Positions 11,396-21,802 of a stretch of DNA of 64,000 nt are shown here, piece after piece. This DNA is from Lamellibrachia satsuma (taxonomy: Eukaryota; Annelida; Polychaeta; Sabellida; Siboglinidae), in the NCBI GenBank assembly GCA_033239005.1, contig BSQZ01000030.1:1-64000 (forward strand). Direction: 5' to 3'. Numbering within the stretch: the first letter of the stretch is position 1; each line of letters begins with the position of its first letter. Made by a program: the position numbers and the translations under genes. Below the pieces are notes generated by a model. The model had not been told where the DNA came from. It was given only the letters and a program-made list of their open reading frames with translations, and did no database searches.

Positions 11396-11710
11396 TTCGT
11401 TTAAGTTCCCTACGCAGCCAACTTTGCTAAAGAAATGGCTCGTGGAAAGGAATCTTTCAAACTTCAGGCTGCCGAAGCATAAACTTGCTCATAACACCAC
11501 CCGGAGAAGATGGCAGCCTTCGGTTATCCTGGTGTTAAAATATCTTTGAATGTTGGTGACGCGCACAGACAGGCACCTACGGCGAAAGAACCTTTGCCAA
11601 AAAACTGGCAGTACACTTGTGTAGCAATCTACCAGCCAGCCTCAAAGACACTGATAACATTACCACCTTCAATCTTTCTCGTTTCCACAGTTCACTCTAG
11701 TTAGCCATAC
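11396..11710 (+). mobile_element. LINE ORF2 C-terminal fragment (LINE-D type)
   Basis: The plus strand near 11600-11703 reads KKLAVHLCSNLPASLKDTDN and then ITTFNLSRFHSSL before a stop, the tail end of a LINE ORF2. It matches the minus-strand fragment at about 7880-7945 (NLPASL(R/K)DTDNITTFN). The earlier part is too frameshifted to read with confidence. Confidence 0.5.
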
Positions 11711-12287
11711 AATGGGTTATTCGTCTGTACTACAGAGGATATTGGCAGGGTCGTGTCATGCGTAGTAGATGTTTACGTGTTAAGCTCCGCCTACTTTGTA
11801 AGTTTTATGGGCTCTTGTATAATTGCTGCATAATATGAATTTATAATATTTTATATTGATACGTGGTTGTGCATTGATTTATTGATAACTAGGGAAACAA
11901 ACTGTCGCAATCTTCACAATTGTCACGATCCATGTGATTAGTATTTGTAAGGTGAACTTGACACAAACAAGCGCACCTGCAATATACCAATTAATCTTTA
12001 CAGATATAAACCATATTGAAACACCAAAATAATCTTTGTGAAATGCAGTAACTAGGGATAAAAAGAATCAGAAAAGAACCGGATGATTAATGTAATAATG
12101 TTTTTTAGCATACGCGTCCATTCCTCAATATCGCACAGCCGCATTATTGCCGTGCGTTGTCTTTTAAAAATAAAATGCATAGGAAGATAATGTTGCTTAG
12201 TATTTAGAAACTACTGAGCACAGTGTTACACTGCCACATTGCACAGAGCATAAACATGTATACTATTCCCCTGAATTAATTATGAGA
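11711..12287. other. No gene seen
   Basis: AT-rich non-coding sequence with no repeat structure visible by eye. Confidence 0.4.
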
Positions 12288-12313
12288 ACGGGACAACTGA
12301 TCAGTTGTCCCGT
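12288..12313. repeat. 26-bp perfect palindrome
   Basis: ACGGGACAACTGA is followed immediately by its exact reverse complement, giving a zero-spacer inverted repeat. It sits at the edge of the 90-bp tandem repeat. Confidence 0.85.
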
Positions 12314-12500
12314 TGCATGGATGTCAAATTTCCACCTCCTTATAACGTTGATAACCAGACGTTGTGAAGACGTTGGGTTTGGTTGTCGACTTGATTTCAA
12401 CGTTGTGGCGACATCAAATTTCCACGTCCTTGTGACGTCGATGACCAGACGCTGAGAAAACGTTGCATTTGTGTTGTTCGACGTCGCAACGTATATACAG
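12314..12500. repeat. About 90-bp tandem duplication, CpG-rich
   Basis: Two copies are visible, each with a 'TCAAATTTCCAC-TCCTT' stretch, then 'ACGT(T/C)GAT-ACCAGACG' and then a CG-rich tail with several GTCGAC/AACGTTG words. CpG density is much higher than in the neighbours, which suggests a young or unmethylated repeat. Confidence 0.7.
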
Positions 12501-12654
12501 CTAATAATCAACGTCATACCGACGTTGTATGCCGGCTGGGGACATTTAATTAAGCATTTGAATCACATACTTCTGAAAGTGTTTCAAATGACAAGCACAC
12601 AGCACCAGGCGAGCTGACTACCTTAACTTATCTCTAACTATCTCATAAAACTCT

Positions 12655-13515
12655 TCGATTCAGTGCCTGAACTTTCTACGCAAATCACCGCTCTTGTGTC
12701 ATCACTGCTACATGTACTTTCTTCACTGAACGTGACGCCAGCCCCAACGACTTCAGCTTCTACATCTTCTCCAACACCTGCCACACGTGAGATGTCTCCG
12801 AAATCTGCCGTATCTACTTCTTCAAGAGTTCGATCTGCCCCCAAGGCAACTGCTCCGTCCAACATGGCAACTGTTTCTTCACGATCCGCCGTGTCTACTT
12901 CTCCAATTATTTCTTCACGATCTGCTGTATCGACCTCTCCAACTACTACTTCTTCACGATCCGCTGTGTCGACAACTGCAACTTCTCTTTCAAGACCAGC
13001 TGTGTCGACCTCGACAATTACTTTTTCATGATCCGCTGTGTCGACCTCTGCAACTAGTGTCGACAGCCACTCTGTCAACTACTACAGCGTCTACTTCTAT
13101 CACTGGTAGCACTACTTTGCCACTGTGGACAACAGTAATCTCCAAAAACTATCGAAACACTGTTAAACCACTGACATCTAATCGTAAGTCACATACCATG
13201 ACCGCAGGAAACTCTTCCAATTATAGTCTTAAGTGTGCACCGGTGCGACTTATACATGCGGAGTTCTTTCTCACAGGATTCCATGCTGACACAACTTGTG
13301 AAAAATTATATACTTACGTGTCATCAACTTTGAGTTTGACATGCTCATGTGAACGATTACCAACCCGACACAACTCATATTCTTCTTTCAAGCTGTGTGT
13401 TGACATTCCTAAACCTAACTTGCTTTATGACGTTGATATCTGGCCTGCTGGAACAAAGATTGGACGGTATTTCCCTCCTAGGAAACACACACTAACAGAT
13501 TCAACCCACTTATAG
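12655..13515 (+). mobile_element. LINE-C ORF1 (nucleic-acid-binding protein), frameshifted
   Basis: The 5' part (12663-13031) is an extreme Ser/Thr/Ala-rich stretch with repeated SRSAVSTS-type words. The frame breaks at about 13030 and resumes in another frame, which is open to 13515. There it reads FFLTGFHADTTCEKLYTYV, SYSSFKLCVDIPK and DVDIWPAGTKIGRYFPPR. The pattern 'D-TCE-L..Y', 'YSSFKV' and 'D(V)WP.G..(I/V)RRFFPPR' is a C-terminal module I associate with ORF1 of invertebrate CR1-like LINEs. It lies immediately before the endonuclease ORF in the same orientation, as expected. Confidence 0.65.
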
Positions 13516-14630
13516 ACTTTCCCCTCCGTATTGCTTCCTTTAACTCCAGAAGTATACGGAACAGTGCTTTTGACGTGGTTGACATCTTAAACTCTTTAGA
13601 TATACTTGCTGTGCAGGAACACTTGCTCTCTAAACAGAGCCTTTCTTTCCTTAATTCTGTTCACTCTGACTTTAAGGCCAGAGGAATTACTTCCATTGAT
13701 TACGGTGATGGTTTGAGTGGACATCCTCATGGTGGACTCTTTTTATAGAGGCGTTCACTCGACTCCTTTATTGAACCGTTGATTTATGTTGATGAGAAGA
13801 GACTCCTGGGTCTAAAAATTACCAGCTCTAACGCCACTATTCAACTTCTTAATGTTTATCTATCATATCAGACTGATGACAATGCTGATGAATATCTAGA
13901 AACGTTAGGCAAAATCCAGGCCATAACCGATTCATTTGAATCAACCAATATATTCATCATTGGTGATTTTAATGCGGATATTAAGAACCCCAGTCTTTTT
14001 ACTCCATTTCTCAATGCTTTTATAAACGACTGTCACCTTATTGCAAGTGACACATTGCTTCTCCCCTCTGATGCTTTTACATATGTTAGTGATGCGCACG
14101 GCTCAAGGAGCTGGCTCAACCACGTGCTCACCACCCACTCTAGTCACTCATCAATATCTGATATGGAAGTTAAATATGATTGTGTCTCTTCCGACCACTT
14201 ACTTATGCTTTTCTATATATGCCAAGTTATTACCTTCCTCTGAAGCCACCATACAGGAGCAAATTCAAGCACCTCGTCCTGTGTGGAATGCTGCCTCCCC
14301 CAGGATCTCCATAACTATCTTACACAAACTGGTTTGCTTTTATCTGCTATTGATGTACCTCATGAGGTTTTAAGATGTACTAACCCTAATTGTAATGATG
14401 AAGCCCATCGCACTTTGCTAAGCAATCTTTACAATGATATTATAAAATCACTCAAAGACGCTGCCGAGGTAATCTCTACTAAGGCTAACAATACGTCTTC
14501 TAAATATACTGTTCTTGGCTGGAACGACCTAGTCAGAAACTCCCATCAGGCTGCTAGGGAATCCTTTCTCTTCTGGCGTTCTGCTGGGAGTCCTCGCCAT
14601 GGTCCCTTGTATGATTTTACTTGACTAGCT
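13516..14630 (+). mobile_element. LINE-C ORF2, endonuclease domain and linker, truncated before RT
   Basis: Near 13523 the frame reads LRIASFNSRSIRN, then DILAVQEHLLS (the catalytic glutamate box) and RGITSIDYGDGLSG. After a stop at about 13746 an open stretch from 13779 reads LLGLKITSSNATIQLLNVY, NIFIIGDFNADI and KYDCVSSDHLLM (the SDH box). After another break, 14283-14624 reads YTVLGWNDLVRNSHQAARES and FLFWRSAGSPRHGPLYD, the linker preceding the RT. The RT is absent, because the element ends exactly where LINE-A copy 2 begins in the opposite orientation. Confidence 0.8.
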
Positions 14631-14631
14631 G

Positions 14632-16735
14632 TTTAATAAGATTTAACAAGATTGCCATCCCAAACTACAAGTTCCAGATAGCAACTTGACAAGGAAGCCA
14701 TTGGCTTATCGAGAGTATATCTGTAAATTCTATTTTTAAACATATTCACACTACTAGAATTAACACAATCATATGACAGTTTGTTGCATTCATTTATCAC
14801 CCTCTGTGGGAATGAGTACTTCCTCGTGTCCAACCTGGGGACCATCCTACACTGTTCCTTAGCTAGTGCTGCTTTTTGTCCTCTGGTTCTACTGCTTTCC
14901 TTAGGTTTTCACAATTAATGTCTCTCAATTCTATAATGATCTTAGTTGCTCTTCATTGTATTATTTTCCAGCTTGTCTATGTCCTTTCAATAGTTTGACC
15001 TCCATGCTTGTATACAATATTCCAAATGTGGTCTAACCATGGCTTTGTACAGGAGTACAATTAGCTGTTTCTCCCAAAATGTGATAGTTCTCCTAATTAG
15101 CCCTAGAATTTGATTACTTTTGAAGCAGCATTCCCACTTTGCTCTGACATGTTCATGTCAGCATTAAAATGTTACTCCTAAGCCCTTTTCTTTTGTGGTT
15201 CTACCCAGTACAGCATCCCCCATTATATATTCTTTGTCCGTGTTTCTATGTCCTACGTGTATGCATTTATACTTCCCAAAATTTAGTAGCATTTACCATT
15301 GTTTTTATCATTTAACCAATTGATCTAGATCATCCTGTAAACTTTGTTTATCTGTATCATTTGTAACCTTTCTGAATACGTTTGTGTTATCTGCAAATTT
15401 CAGTACTTTGCTAAATATGTCATCTTCCAAATCATTTATATATTATATTAAAAATAGCATAGGGCCTAATACTGATACCTGTGGTACCCCACTCAAAACA
15501 GATTTTTTAGCTTTTTTTCTGTGTGTAAGCCACTTTTCTATCAAATTGATTACATCATTACCATGGGCTTTTAGTTTAAGTAACAACCTTTGATTTGGCA
15601 CTTTACCGAAAGCTTTCTGAAAATCTAAGTAGGCAACATTTCAGGAGTTACAAATAACTGCCCTAAATGATATATTTATTGCTCTAAAATTTAGTAACTG
15701 GAACTGAGTTTGTGTAGTCTTCTACATTTCCAGTGTGTTTATGCACCGCACAGCATCTGATTGTGAGCTATTTTTCTAATAGCCTCTTTTGACAGGTGTT
15801 TCTTCCTGAACCTTTCCCCTTGTTTTCTTAATGGAACAAATCTCTCAGTAATGCCCTCAATCTCATATTTTAAACAAGTCCAGTATTGTGTTGCCATCTT
15901 ATTCTTCAGCAAGTTATTCCATTCTATATGTGCTAGATATGTTCTCATCTCTTTATATATGCCTTTGGTGAAGTTCATCCTCTGTTGTTTGTTTTTATAC
16001 CTATTAAATGTTTTTATTTTTATATCAAAATGGATCTGGTTATGATCACTGAAACCCAAAGGTTTGTGTATTTTAACATTGTCAACGTATTCATGTTGAG
16101 AAGACACAATTAAATCCAACACATTACCACCTCTGGTTGGTTTCAAGACATGTTGAGTAAGGAAACAATCCTGTGTTAGAAGCAGAAATTGATGGTCGTC
16201 ACCTCCAGCACTCTCTAATGATTTTCATTGTATATGGCCTTGGTTAAAATCACCCATTATAACACATTCCCCCTTACTCAACTCCCTAAAGTCCTCCTTA
16301 CAGCATTTTAAGTTTTAAATCTTCCTCCTGTCCTACACTTGGACTATGATAAACTACTCCTATTGTTAATGTTCTATGTTACACCAAATTGCTTCCTCAC
16401 AATCTGCTTCACTTTTCAGTGTTATTTCATATGCTTGGATAGATTCTTTTATACTTTTTCAGTGTTATTTCATATGCTTGAATAGATTCTTTTATACATG
16501 TAAAACGACTCCACCCCCTTCTCTCTTGCCTATCCTTCCTAAACATTACATAGCCAGTCAATGCTAACTCAGCATCTACTATATCTTTATTTGCCCATGA
16601 TTCTGTGATACATATTACTTGAGGGTCAATATCTGATACCATAATGTCTAACTTGCTTTTTTTATTTACTATGTTCCTGGCATTTAGGCATACACATTTA
16701 ACCAATGTGAGATACTGAAGGGTCCATTGGATGAT
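14632..16735 (-). mobile_element. LINE-A copy 2: endonuclease + RT, inactivated
   Basis: Reading the minus strand from 16.7 kb gives KCVCLNARNIVNKKSKLD, VICITESWAN, the MGDFNQGH box (about 16255), PTRGGNVLDLIVSSQHEYV, FSDHNQIHF and the linker KHLSKEAIRKIAHNQM. The RT follows with FQKAFGKVPNQRLLLKLK and LSGVPQ, then LKFADNT near 15384-15404. The second catalytic aspartate is therefore replaced by asparagine. It ends with YSFPQRVINECNKLS and the same 3' tail as the other LINE-A copies. Stops and frameshifts are present throughout. It shows that full-length LINE-A had an EN-RT ORF2. Confidence 0.85.
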
Positions 16736-16739
16736 CACA

Positions 16740-17080
16740 AAAGAACTGCCAAGTTTATGGAACAACCATGTCAGTATAACTGAGGTGGCACTTGAAATGA
16801 CAGACTAATGAGTTGAAGGTATTACGAAGTTGATGACATTACCAAGTCACACAGTCCTACCTGAAGAATTCGCTTCTGGTCCTGCACCAGACAGAGCAGA
16901 TGGAAGACACAAGCATTCACTGCCAATGCCTTGCTGTGACTTCACCCGCCTGGTGGTGTACTCTGTGCTCACGGTCAGGCGTCCTGTCACCTTGGGATCC
17001 ATCATGTGATTATCTGCTGTCATCATGGGCCAAAACATCCAACATCCGTATGAATAGTGTGGACCTGACAAATACACCAA
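16740..17080 (-). pseudogene. Coding-like block of a duplicated pair (copy 1)
   Basis: The minus strand is open and reads NHMMDPKVTGRLTVSTEY, TTRRVKSQQGIGSECLCL and PSALSGAGPEANSS. A donor-like CTTCAG|GTAGGA follows at about 16864. A second, diverged copy lies at 19418-19745 with the corresponding TRLVTSQQIAGKECLYL. The similarity continues about 120 bp past the putative donor into non-coding sequence. I do not recognise the protein. It could be an exon of a minus-strand gene or part of an unrecognised mobile element. Confidence 0.4.
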
Positions 17081-17315
17081 TTACCATGTGTGTTTACAAA
17101 AACTTAATATTTCTAATACCTCCATAATTTAGATTTTGTTATTGACCTTTATTCTCATATTACACAGCCAACACCTAATCAAAGCTATGCAAATATGATA
17201 ATGCATGATTAACTTTACAATGTAACAAACACTGTGGGGTGATGTAACTATGTGGCAGTGTCAGACTGTTGGTCGAGGGGACCGGGGTTCAGAACTACCA
17301 GCTGTCATTTGAAAA

Positions 17316-18008
17316 CTTTGTTCACCCCACTTTACAGGTGTCTTTGTTTACCCCACTTTACATGTGTCTTTGTTCACCCCACTTTACATGTGTCTTTGTT
17401 GACCTCACTTTACATGTGTCTTTGTTCACCCCACTTTACATGTGTCTTTGTTGACCTCACTTTACATGTGTCTTTGTTCACCCCACTTTACATGTGTCTT
17501 TGTTCACCCCACTTTACATGTGTCTTTGTTCACCTCACTTTACATGTGTCTTTGTTCACCCCACTTTACATGTGTCTTTGTTGACCTCACTTTGCATGTG
17601 TCTTTGTTCACCCCACTTTACATGTGTCTTTGTTGACCTCACTTTACAAGTGTCTTTGTTCACCCCACTTTACATGTGTCTTTGTTGACCCCACTTTACA
17701 TGTGTCTTTGTTCACCTCACTTTACATGTGTCTTTTTTCACCCCACTTTACATGTGTCTTTGTTGACCTCACTTTACATGTGTCTTTGTTCACCCCACTT
17801 TACATGTGACTTTGTTCACCTCACTTTGCATGTGTCTTTGTTCACCCCACTTTACATGTGTCTTTGTTCACCCCACTTTACATGTGTCTTTGTTTACCCC
17901 ACTTTACATGTGTCTTTGTTCACCCCACTTTGCATGTGTCTTTGTTCACCCCACTTTACATGTGTCTTTGTTCACCCCACTTTACATGTGTCTTTGTTCA
18001 CCCCACCT
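17316..18008. repeat. 26-bp minisatellite, about 26-27 copies
   Basis: The unit is CACTTTACATGTGTCTTTGT with TCACCC, in tandem and highly homogeneous. Variable positions are mainly TTCACCCC versus TTGACCTC and TTTACATG versus TTTGCATG. The plus-strand reading frames (SPHFTCVFVH-type words) come from the repeat and are not genes. Confidence 0.95.
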
Positions 18009-18420
18009 TCAGAAGAGCCTAAAAGCTGTTGGTGCCTTCTTCCTGGCAGGGACAGGGGAAGTAAACTAAAAGATCCTACACAGGGAAATTGAAAAAACCT
18101 GTCATGGACTCACATATAAAGGGATTTCAATTACACATCCTCAAAACATAACAGTTTTACTTATTGTTGTCCTGTTCGTATGGCTGATGTCATAGTTGTG
18201 TCATAAGTTAAAGTCTGTTTAACTTCCACGTGACTGCAAACATCAATCTTACCAACATATGTACATATTCTAGCCTGCCATTGTTATACCTGATGAGTTT
18301 TATCTGCTTTTCCACTTGTCTTACACCTGGTGGAAAGACCTGTTGCTTTGTCACCTATAGCTGCCATGGTCCTTTGACGATCTGCTTCCCATGGTGGCGA
18401 CATCTGTTGGTTGGGCATGT
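18009..18420. other. No gene seen
   Basis: Unique non-coding sequence between two tandem arrays. Confidence 0.4.
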
Positions 18421-18655
18421 ATCACATCAACTGTGTCACTCTGGCAACGATGAAATACTTTTGTCTTAAGTAGCTGTGCGATTTGAAACCATGGCAATGA
18501 TGACTTCATTATTATCTTAAGTAGTTATTCAATCTGAAAGCAGGCAACAAAGACTTCAATATTGTCATTAGTAGCTCTTCAATCTGAAACCAAGGAATGA
18601 TGACATAACTATTTTTTTAAGTAGCTCTTCAATCTGAAACCATGGCATGAATATA
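18421..18655. repeat. About 50-bp degenerate tandem repeat, 4 or more copies
   Basis: AGTAGCTCTTCAATCTGAAA followed by CCA-GGCAATGATGACTTCA-TATTGTCTTA recurs with starts at 18469, 18520, 18570 and 18620. A weaker copy lies upstream. Confidence 0.75.
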
Positions 18656-19157
18656 CACTGATACTGCTATTAGACTTGGTAACTATGATGATGTGATGAT
18701 GATGATGAACACGTAGATAACAAAATTTGACATTAAGAAACACAGCTAAGATAATCCGTCCTGGATTCTGCAAGTGACATATAACATCCAGCGCGCTGAT
18801 GCAGCTATGGTCTAACACTGAACTGAAGTATCCATATAGGTCTTCGCCATTCAAAAAACCTTGTGATATCATATTTAAATGCTTTAAATTACATTACATG
18901 CCTCAGCATGTATATCTAACATTGCTACCAACACCAGCTAGCTGCTCAACCCTGTCATTGTTTCAATGTCTGTGTGAGCTGATAAGACACGTGGACTGAG
19001 GGGAAGGTGGGGGCTCCACAAGGCAAATATCATCATCAACTATACATAAAATGACTTTGGTACTTTTGTTACTTTTACTAGGGACAGTGCCAAGAACTGC
19101 TAGTCTGAGTCTTCACTCTTAGCCAGACCAGTTTCCATAAAAGGCCACATTTTAAAT
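18656..19157. other. No gene seen
   Basis: Non-coding sequence. A short (GAT)n tract lies near 18690-18708. Confidence 0.4.
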
Positions 19158-19309
19158 ACAGTAGAACCCCTCCATGTGGCCACCTGTTGGAAACAGCCAC
19201 CCCTCGAAAACGACCACTCTGACAGTGTGTTCTTTTCATATTTATACCTCTGTAATCTGACCACTTTTTCTTGGTCACATGGGTGGTCTATTTAGAGGGA
19301 CTCTACTGT
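19158..19309. mobile_element. MITE with pogo/Tc1-like inverted termini
   Basis: ACAGTAGAACCCCTC at the left end faces GAGGGACTCTACTGT at the right end. The inner parts of the termini (GGCCACC and GGTGGTC) also match. The core is non-coding. CAGTAGAACC(C/T)CTC-type ends are typical of non-autonomous pogo/Tigger-like elements. The TA flanking the left end is not clearly duplicated on the right. Confidence 0.6.
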
Positions 19310-19417
19310 GAATGTTTTGCAAAAATAACTTGAATGAGGACAAGTAGTTTTTATTTTTATGTATTTGTCTGGTAGTCGCTGCAACATTTCTATTAAAACT
19401 AAATTACATTATCGATA

Positions 19418-19745
19418 TGAAGTTACAGAAGGGTCCACTGTGTTGACCACAAAAGAAAAGTTTACTGGACAACCATGTCAGTTTAACTGAGGGGGCACTT
19501 GAAATGACATATTAGTGACTTGAAAGTATTACAAAGTTGATGACATTACCAAGTCACACAGTCCTACCTGAAGAATTCCATTATCCCTGTCCCGACTGTG
19601 CAGTCGGAAGATACAAACACTCCTTGCCAGCAATCTGCTGCGACGTGACCAGCCTGGTGACACACTTTATGAACACGATAGACATCCTGTCAGCTTGGCA
19701 TCCAGCGTGTCACTATGTCCTGTCTTCTCAACATGAATGATTCTC
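19418..19745 (-). pseudogene. Coding-like block of a duplicated pair (copy 2), frameshifted
   Basis: Aligned by eye with 16740-17080. The minus strand gives [12 protein letters not shown], then a break, then TRLVTSQQIAGKECLYL, with the same CTTCAG|GTAGGA donor-like junction. The non-coding side (ACCAAGTCACACAGTCCTAC and TTGAAATGACA) is also shared. The frame break shows this copy has no intact coding function, at least alone. Confidence 0.45.
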
Positions 19746-20322
19746 ATGTTCCAGGCGACTTCATCATGTAGTGATGGATTGACAGGTTTATCCAGGTTAA
19801 TGCAGCCACTCCTATGGATTACAATGAATAGAGCTTAGAGATTGTCACAGAGGAACAAAACTTCCAAGTTCCTAGCATAGCACTGCAGTTATATGATATT
19901 GTTGAATACCCTCATTACTCATTACACACAAGTCTGGTACACACTAACATGTCTAACAGAAACCAATAAACACTTTGATACTTTTTACTCTACAATGACA
20001 GGACATTTTGTCAGGACACATGACCATAAATTCACCATGTACAGTGCTGCCTCAAAGTGAATGTTTTACAAATTGTGTTGAAACCCCAAAAATCAGGTTC
20101 TTCAGCAGAAGTTGTTAAGAAACCACAGAAGTCTCCCAACAGGCAACAAAAGTGATGAGCTGTCAGCAGGTGTCACTATATATGGAGTTTTTCTATAATC
20201 AGGTATGGAGTCTAAAGCACTTGGTCAAACACAGAGTTTGTGGAATGCCCACGAATTATGCACACTGAAGTTTACATTCCCACTGTGTGACATATAAACA
20301 GATAGACTGGGCAGCTACTCAC
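19746..20322. other. No gene seen
   Basis: Non-coding sequence. It would be intronic or downstream of the minus-strand exon candidates at 20.3-20.9 kb. Confidence 0.4.
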
Positions 20323-20375
20323 TATAACATCCAAACTTATCCACGTCTTCTCTTTCTTGTTCTTCTTCACACTTT
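20323..20375 (-). CDS. Candidate internal exon, unidentified minus-strand gene
   Basis: A strong acceptor (TTGGTGTTTCTTCCAG) and a strong donor (GTGAGT) bound 53 nt. The only fully open and protein-like frame reads KCEEEQEREDVDKFGCY, entering with one base and leaving with one base. The charge-rich peptide is not recognised. It lies downstream of two other candidate exons on the same strand. Confidence 0.5.
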
Positions 20376-20570
20376 CTGGAAGAAACACCAAAGTTTGTAT
20401 TTAGCCTTGAAAGTATAAACTATGGAAAGATAAATTTCATAATATTAACATTTTCATGTACTTTAACATGTTCACAAGATTATTTTACTTATAGAACAAA
20501 TGGAAACAATTTTTTTTCAAATATAAATTAATTAAATATCATTTTGGAAGTGCACCATATGTAGGCTTTG

Positions 20571-20708
20571 TCAAATCTGGTGTGTTTGGTCGCACGTTTG
20601 ACAAAACTGTGAAAAGTCTCCAGGCTGACAGTATGATGGTCTGTTTAGTCTCTTGACATCTTGCAGCACATTCTTGTGTAACAGTTCCTCCTCCAATATT
20701 ACTGCAAC
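20571..20708 (-). CDS. Candidate exon (possibly terminal), unidentified minus-strand gene
   Basis: After a TTGCAG acceptor the frame reads VAVILEEELLHKNVLQDVKR, LNRPSYCQPGDFSQ and FCQTCDQTHQI, then TGA. The phase is 0, matching the preceding candidate exon at 20816-20866. The two CxxC-like cysteines (CQTC) may be a zinc-binding half-site. There is no convincing donor before the stop, so either this is the last exon or a downstream donor was missed. The product is not recognised. Confidence 0.5.
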   Translation of the reverse strand, partial: VAVILEEELLHKNVLQDVKRLNRPSYCQPGDFSQFCQTCDQTHQI

Positions 20709-20734
20709 CTGCAACCAGTTAATTTTAAGCAAGT

Positions 20735-20840
20735 AGACAACACAGTTGAACTGGAACCTACCTGGGCAATGTCTTTTTTTCAGCAAGAAGATAGCACAGT
20801 TGAACTGTAACCTATCTGGGCAATGTCTTTATTCAACACT
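20735..20840 (-). repeat. Two tandem copies of an exon-end/5' splice-site unit
   Basis: The unit (minus sense) is AAAGACATTGCCCAG|GTAGGT followed by TCCAGTTCAACTGTGCTGT-TACTTG. Copy 1 abuts the 51-nt exon and carries ATAGGT; copy 2 carries the intact donor. The units are the same as in the large array at 22205-23690. Confidence 0.8.
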
Positions 20841-20866
20841 GGATACCGCAGCGGCACATCGAGGAA
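20816..20866 (-). CDS. Candidate internal exon whose donor is mutated
   Basis: A pyrimidine-rich acceptor (CATTTTTTAG) is followed by exactly 17 codons, FLDVPLRYPVLNKDIAQ, in phase 0. The exon ends GCCCAG, but the next bases are ATAGGT where GTAGGT is expected. The same junction with an intact CAG|GTAGGT occurs 53 bp further on (20763), and about 28 times at 22.2-23.7 kb. The exon edge has therefore been tandemly copied, and the original donor appears lost by G-to-A change. The peptide is not recognised. Confidence 0.55.
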
Positions 20867-21350
20867 CTAAAAAATGTATTTCAATGACAATATTCTCCCT
20901 AAATTGTACATATAGTTAAATATGCTGAATGTAGTGATTTGAATTCAGTAGATGTGTACACAACCAGTAGTGTTTGTATGCACACTGCAAACACTAGCAG
21001 GGATTGAACCTGCCACACACAACACTGAAACATGTCTACAAATCAATGAACAGCTCAGCAAAACATTTACACAAACGCTCAAATGTTTACATTACATTGA
21101 TCCCGTGTGTGACATTTATGTCCCCTGGAATAGACACCAGGTAGAACTGACCAACGGCTTTTGGTAGTAATTGGATTCAAACCCCGGTCGTCTTAATTAA
21201 CAGTCTGGCCTGTGACCACCCAGTCACAGTGTCTCCAAGTCACTGGCGTATCTAGGATCTCACAAAGGGGGGCCCCGTTTAGTCACCCATTAGTTCACCA
21301 TGATACCATGTTGTGGCGCAACAGGTTACATAAAAAACAAATTAAGCCAC
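20867..21350. other. No gene seen; B-box-like words
   Basis: Two minus-strand words, GGTTCAATCCC near 21005 and GGTTTGAATCC near 21180, resemble the tRNA B box. No cloverleaf or matching A box is visible, so they may be old SINE traces at most. Confidence 0.3.
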
Positions 21351-21351
21351 G

Positions 21352-21802
21352 GGGCCATAAGCCAAAGGAGGCCATAAGTCACAGGGGGCCATAAGTCACA
21401 GGGGGCCATAAGTCACAGGGGGCCATAAGCCACAGAAGGCCATAAGCCACAGGAGGCCATAAGCCACAGGGCGCCATAAGCCACAGGAGGCCATAAGCCA
21501 CAGAAGGGCATAAGCCACAGGAGGCCATAAGCCACAGGGGGCCATAAGTCACAGGGGGCCATAAGCCACAGAAGGCCATAAGCCACAGGAGGCCATAAGC
21601 CACAGGGCGCCATAAGCCACAGGAGGCCATAAGTCACAGAAGGGCATAAGCCACAGGGGGCCATAAGCCACAGGGGGCCATAAGCAACATGAGGCCATAA
21701 GCCACAGGAGGCCATAAGCCACAGGTGGCCATAAGCCACAGGTGGCCATAAGCCAGGGGGACATAAGCCACAGGTGGCCATAAGCCACAGGGGGCTATGA
21801 CC
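21352..21802. repeat. 17-bp minisatellite, about 26 copies
   Basis: The unit is GGCCATAAGCCACAGGG or a close variant, in tandem. Variation is mostly at AGCC/AGTC and at the G-run. Because 3 x 17 = 51 and the unit lacks stops on the minus strand, it yields long spurious frames of MAYGLLWLMA type. Confidence 0.95.

Noticed and set aside
12638..13078. Minus-strand frame with EEVDTADREE-type acidic repeats
   Set aside because: It is the antisense shadow of the Ser/Thr-rich LINE-C ORF1.
17252..18092. Overlapping plus-strand frames rich in SPHFTCVFV
   Set aside because: A 26-bp tandem array gives repeated frames in all three phases; this is not a protein gene.
20950..21200. tRNA gene or tRNA-derived SINE suggested by GGTTCAATCCC and GGTTTGAATCC on the minus strand
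   Set aside because: No A box at the right distance and no foldable acceptor or anticodon arm could be drawn by eye.
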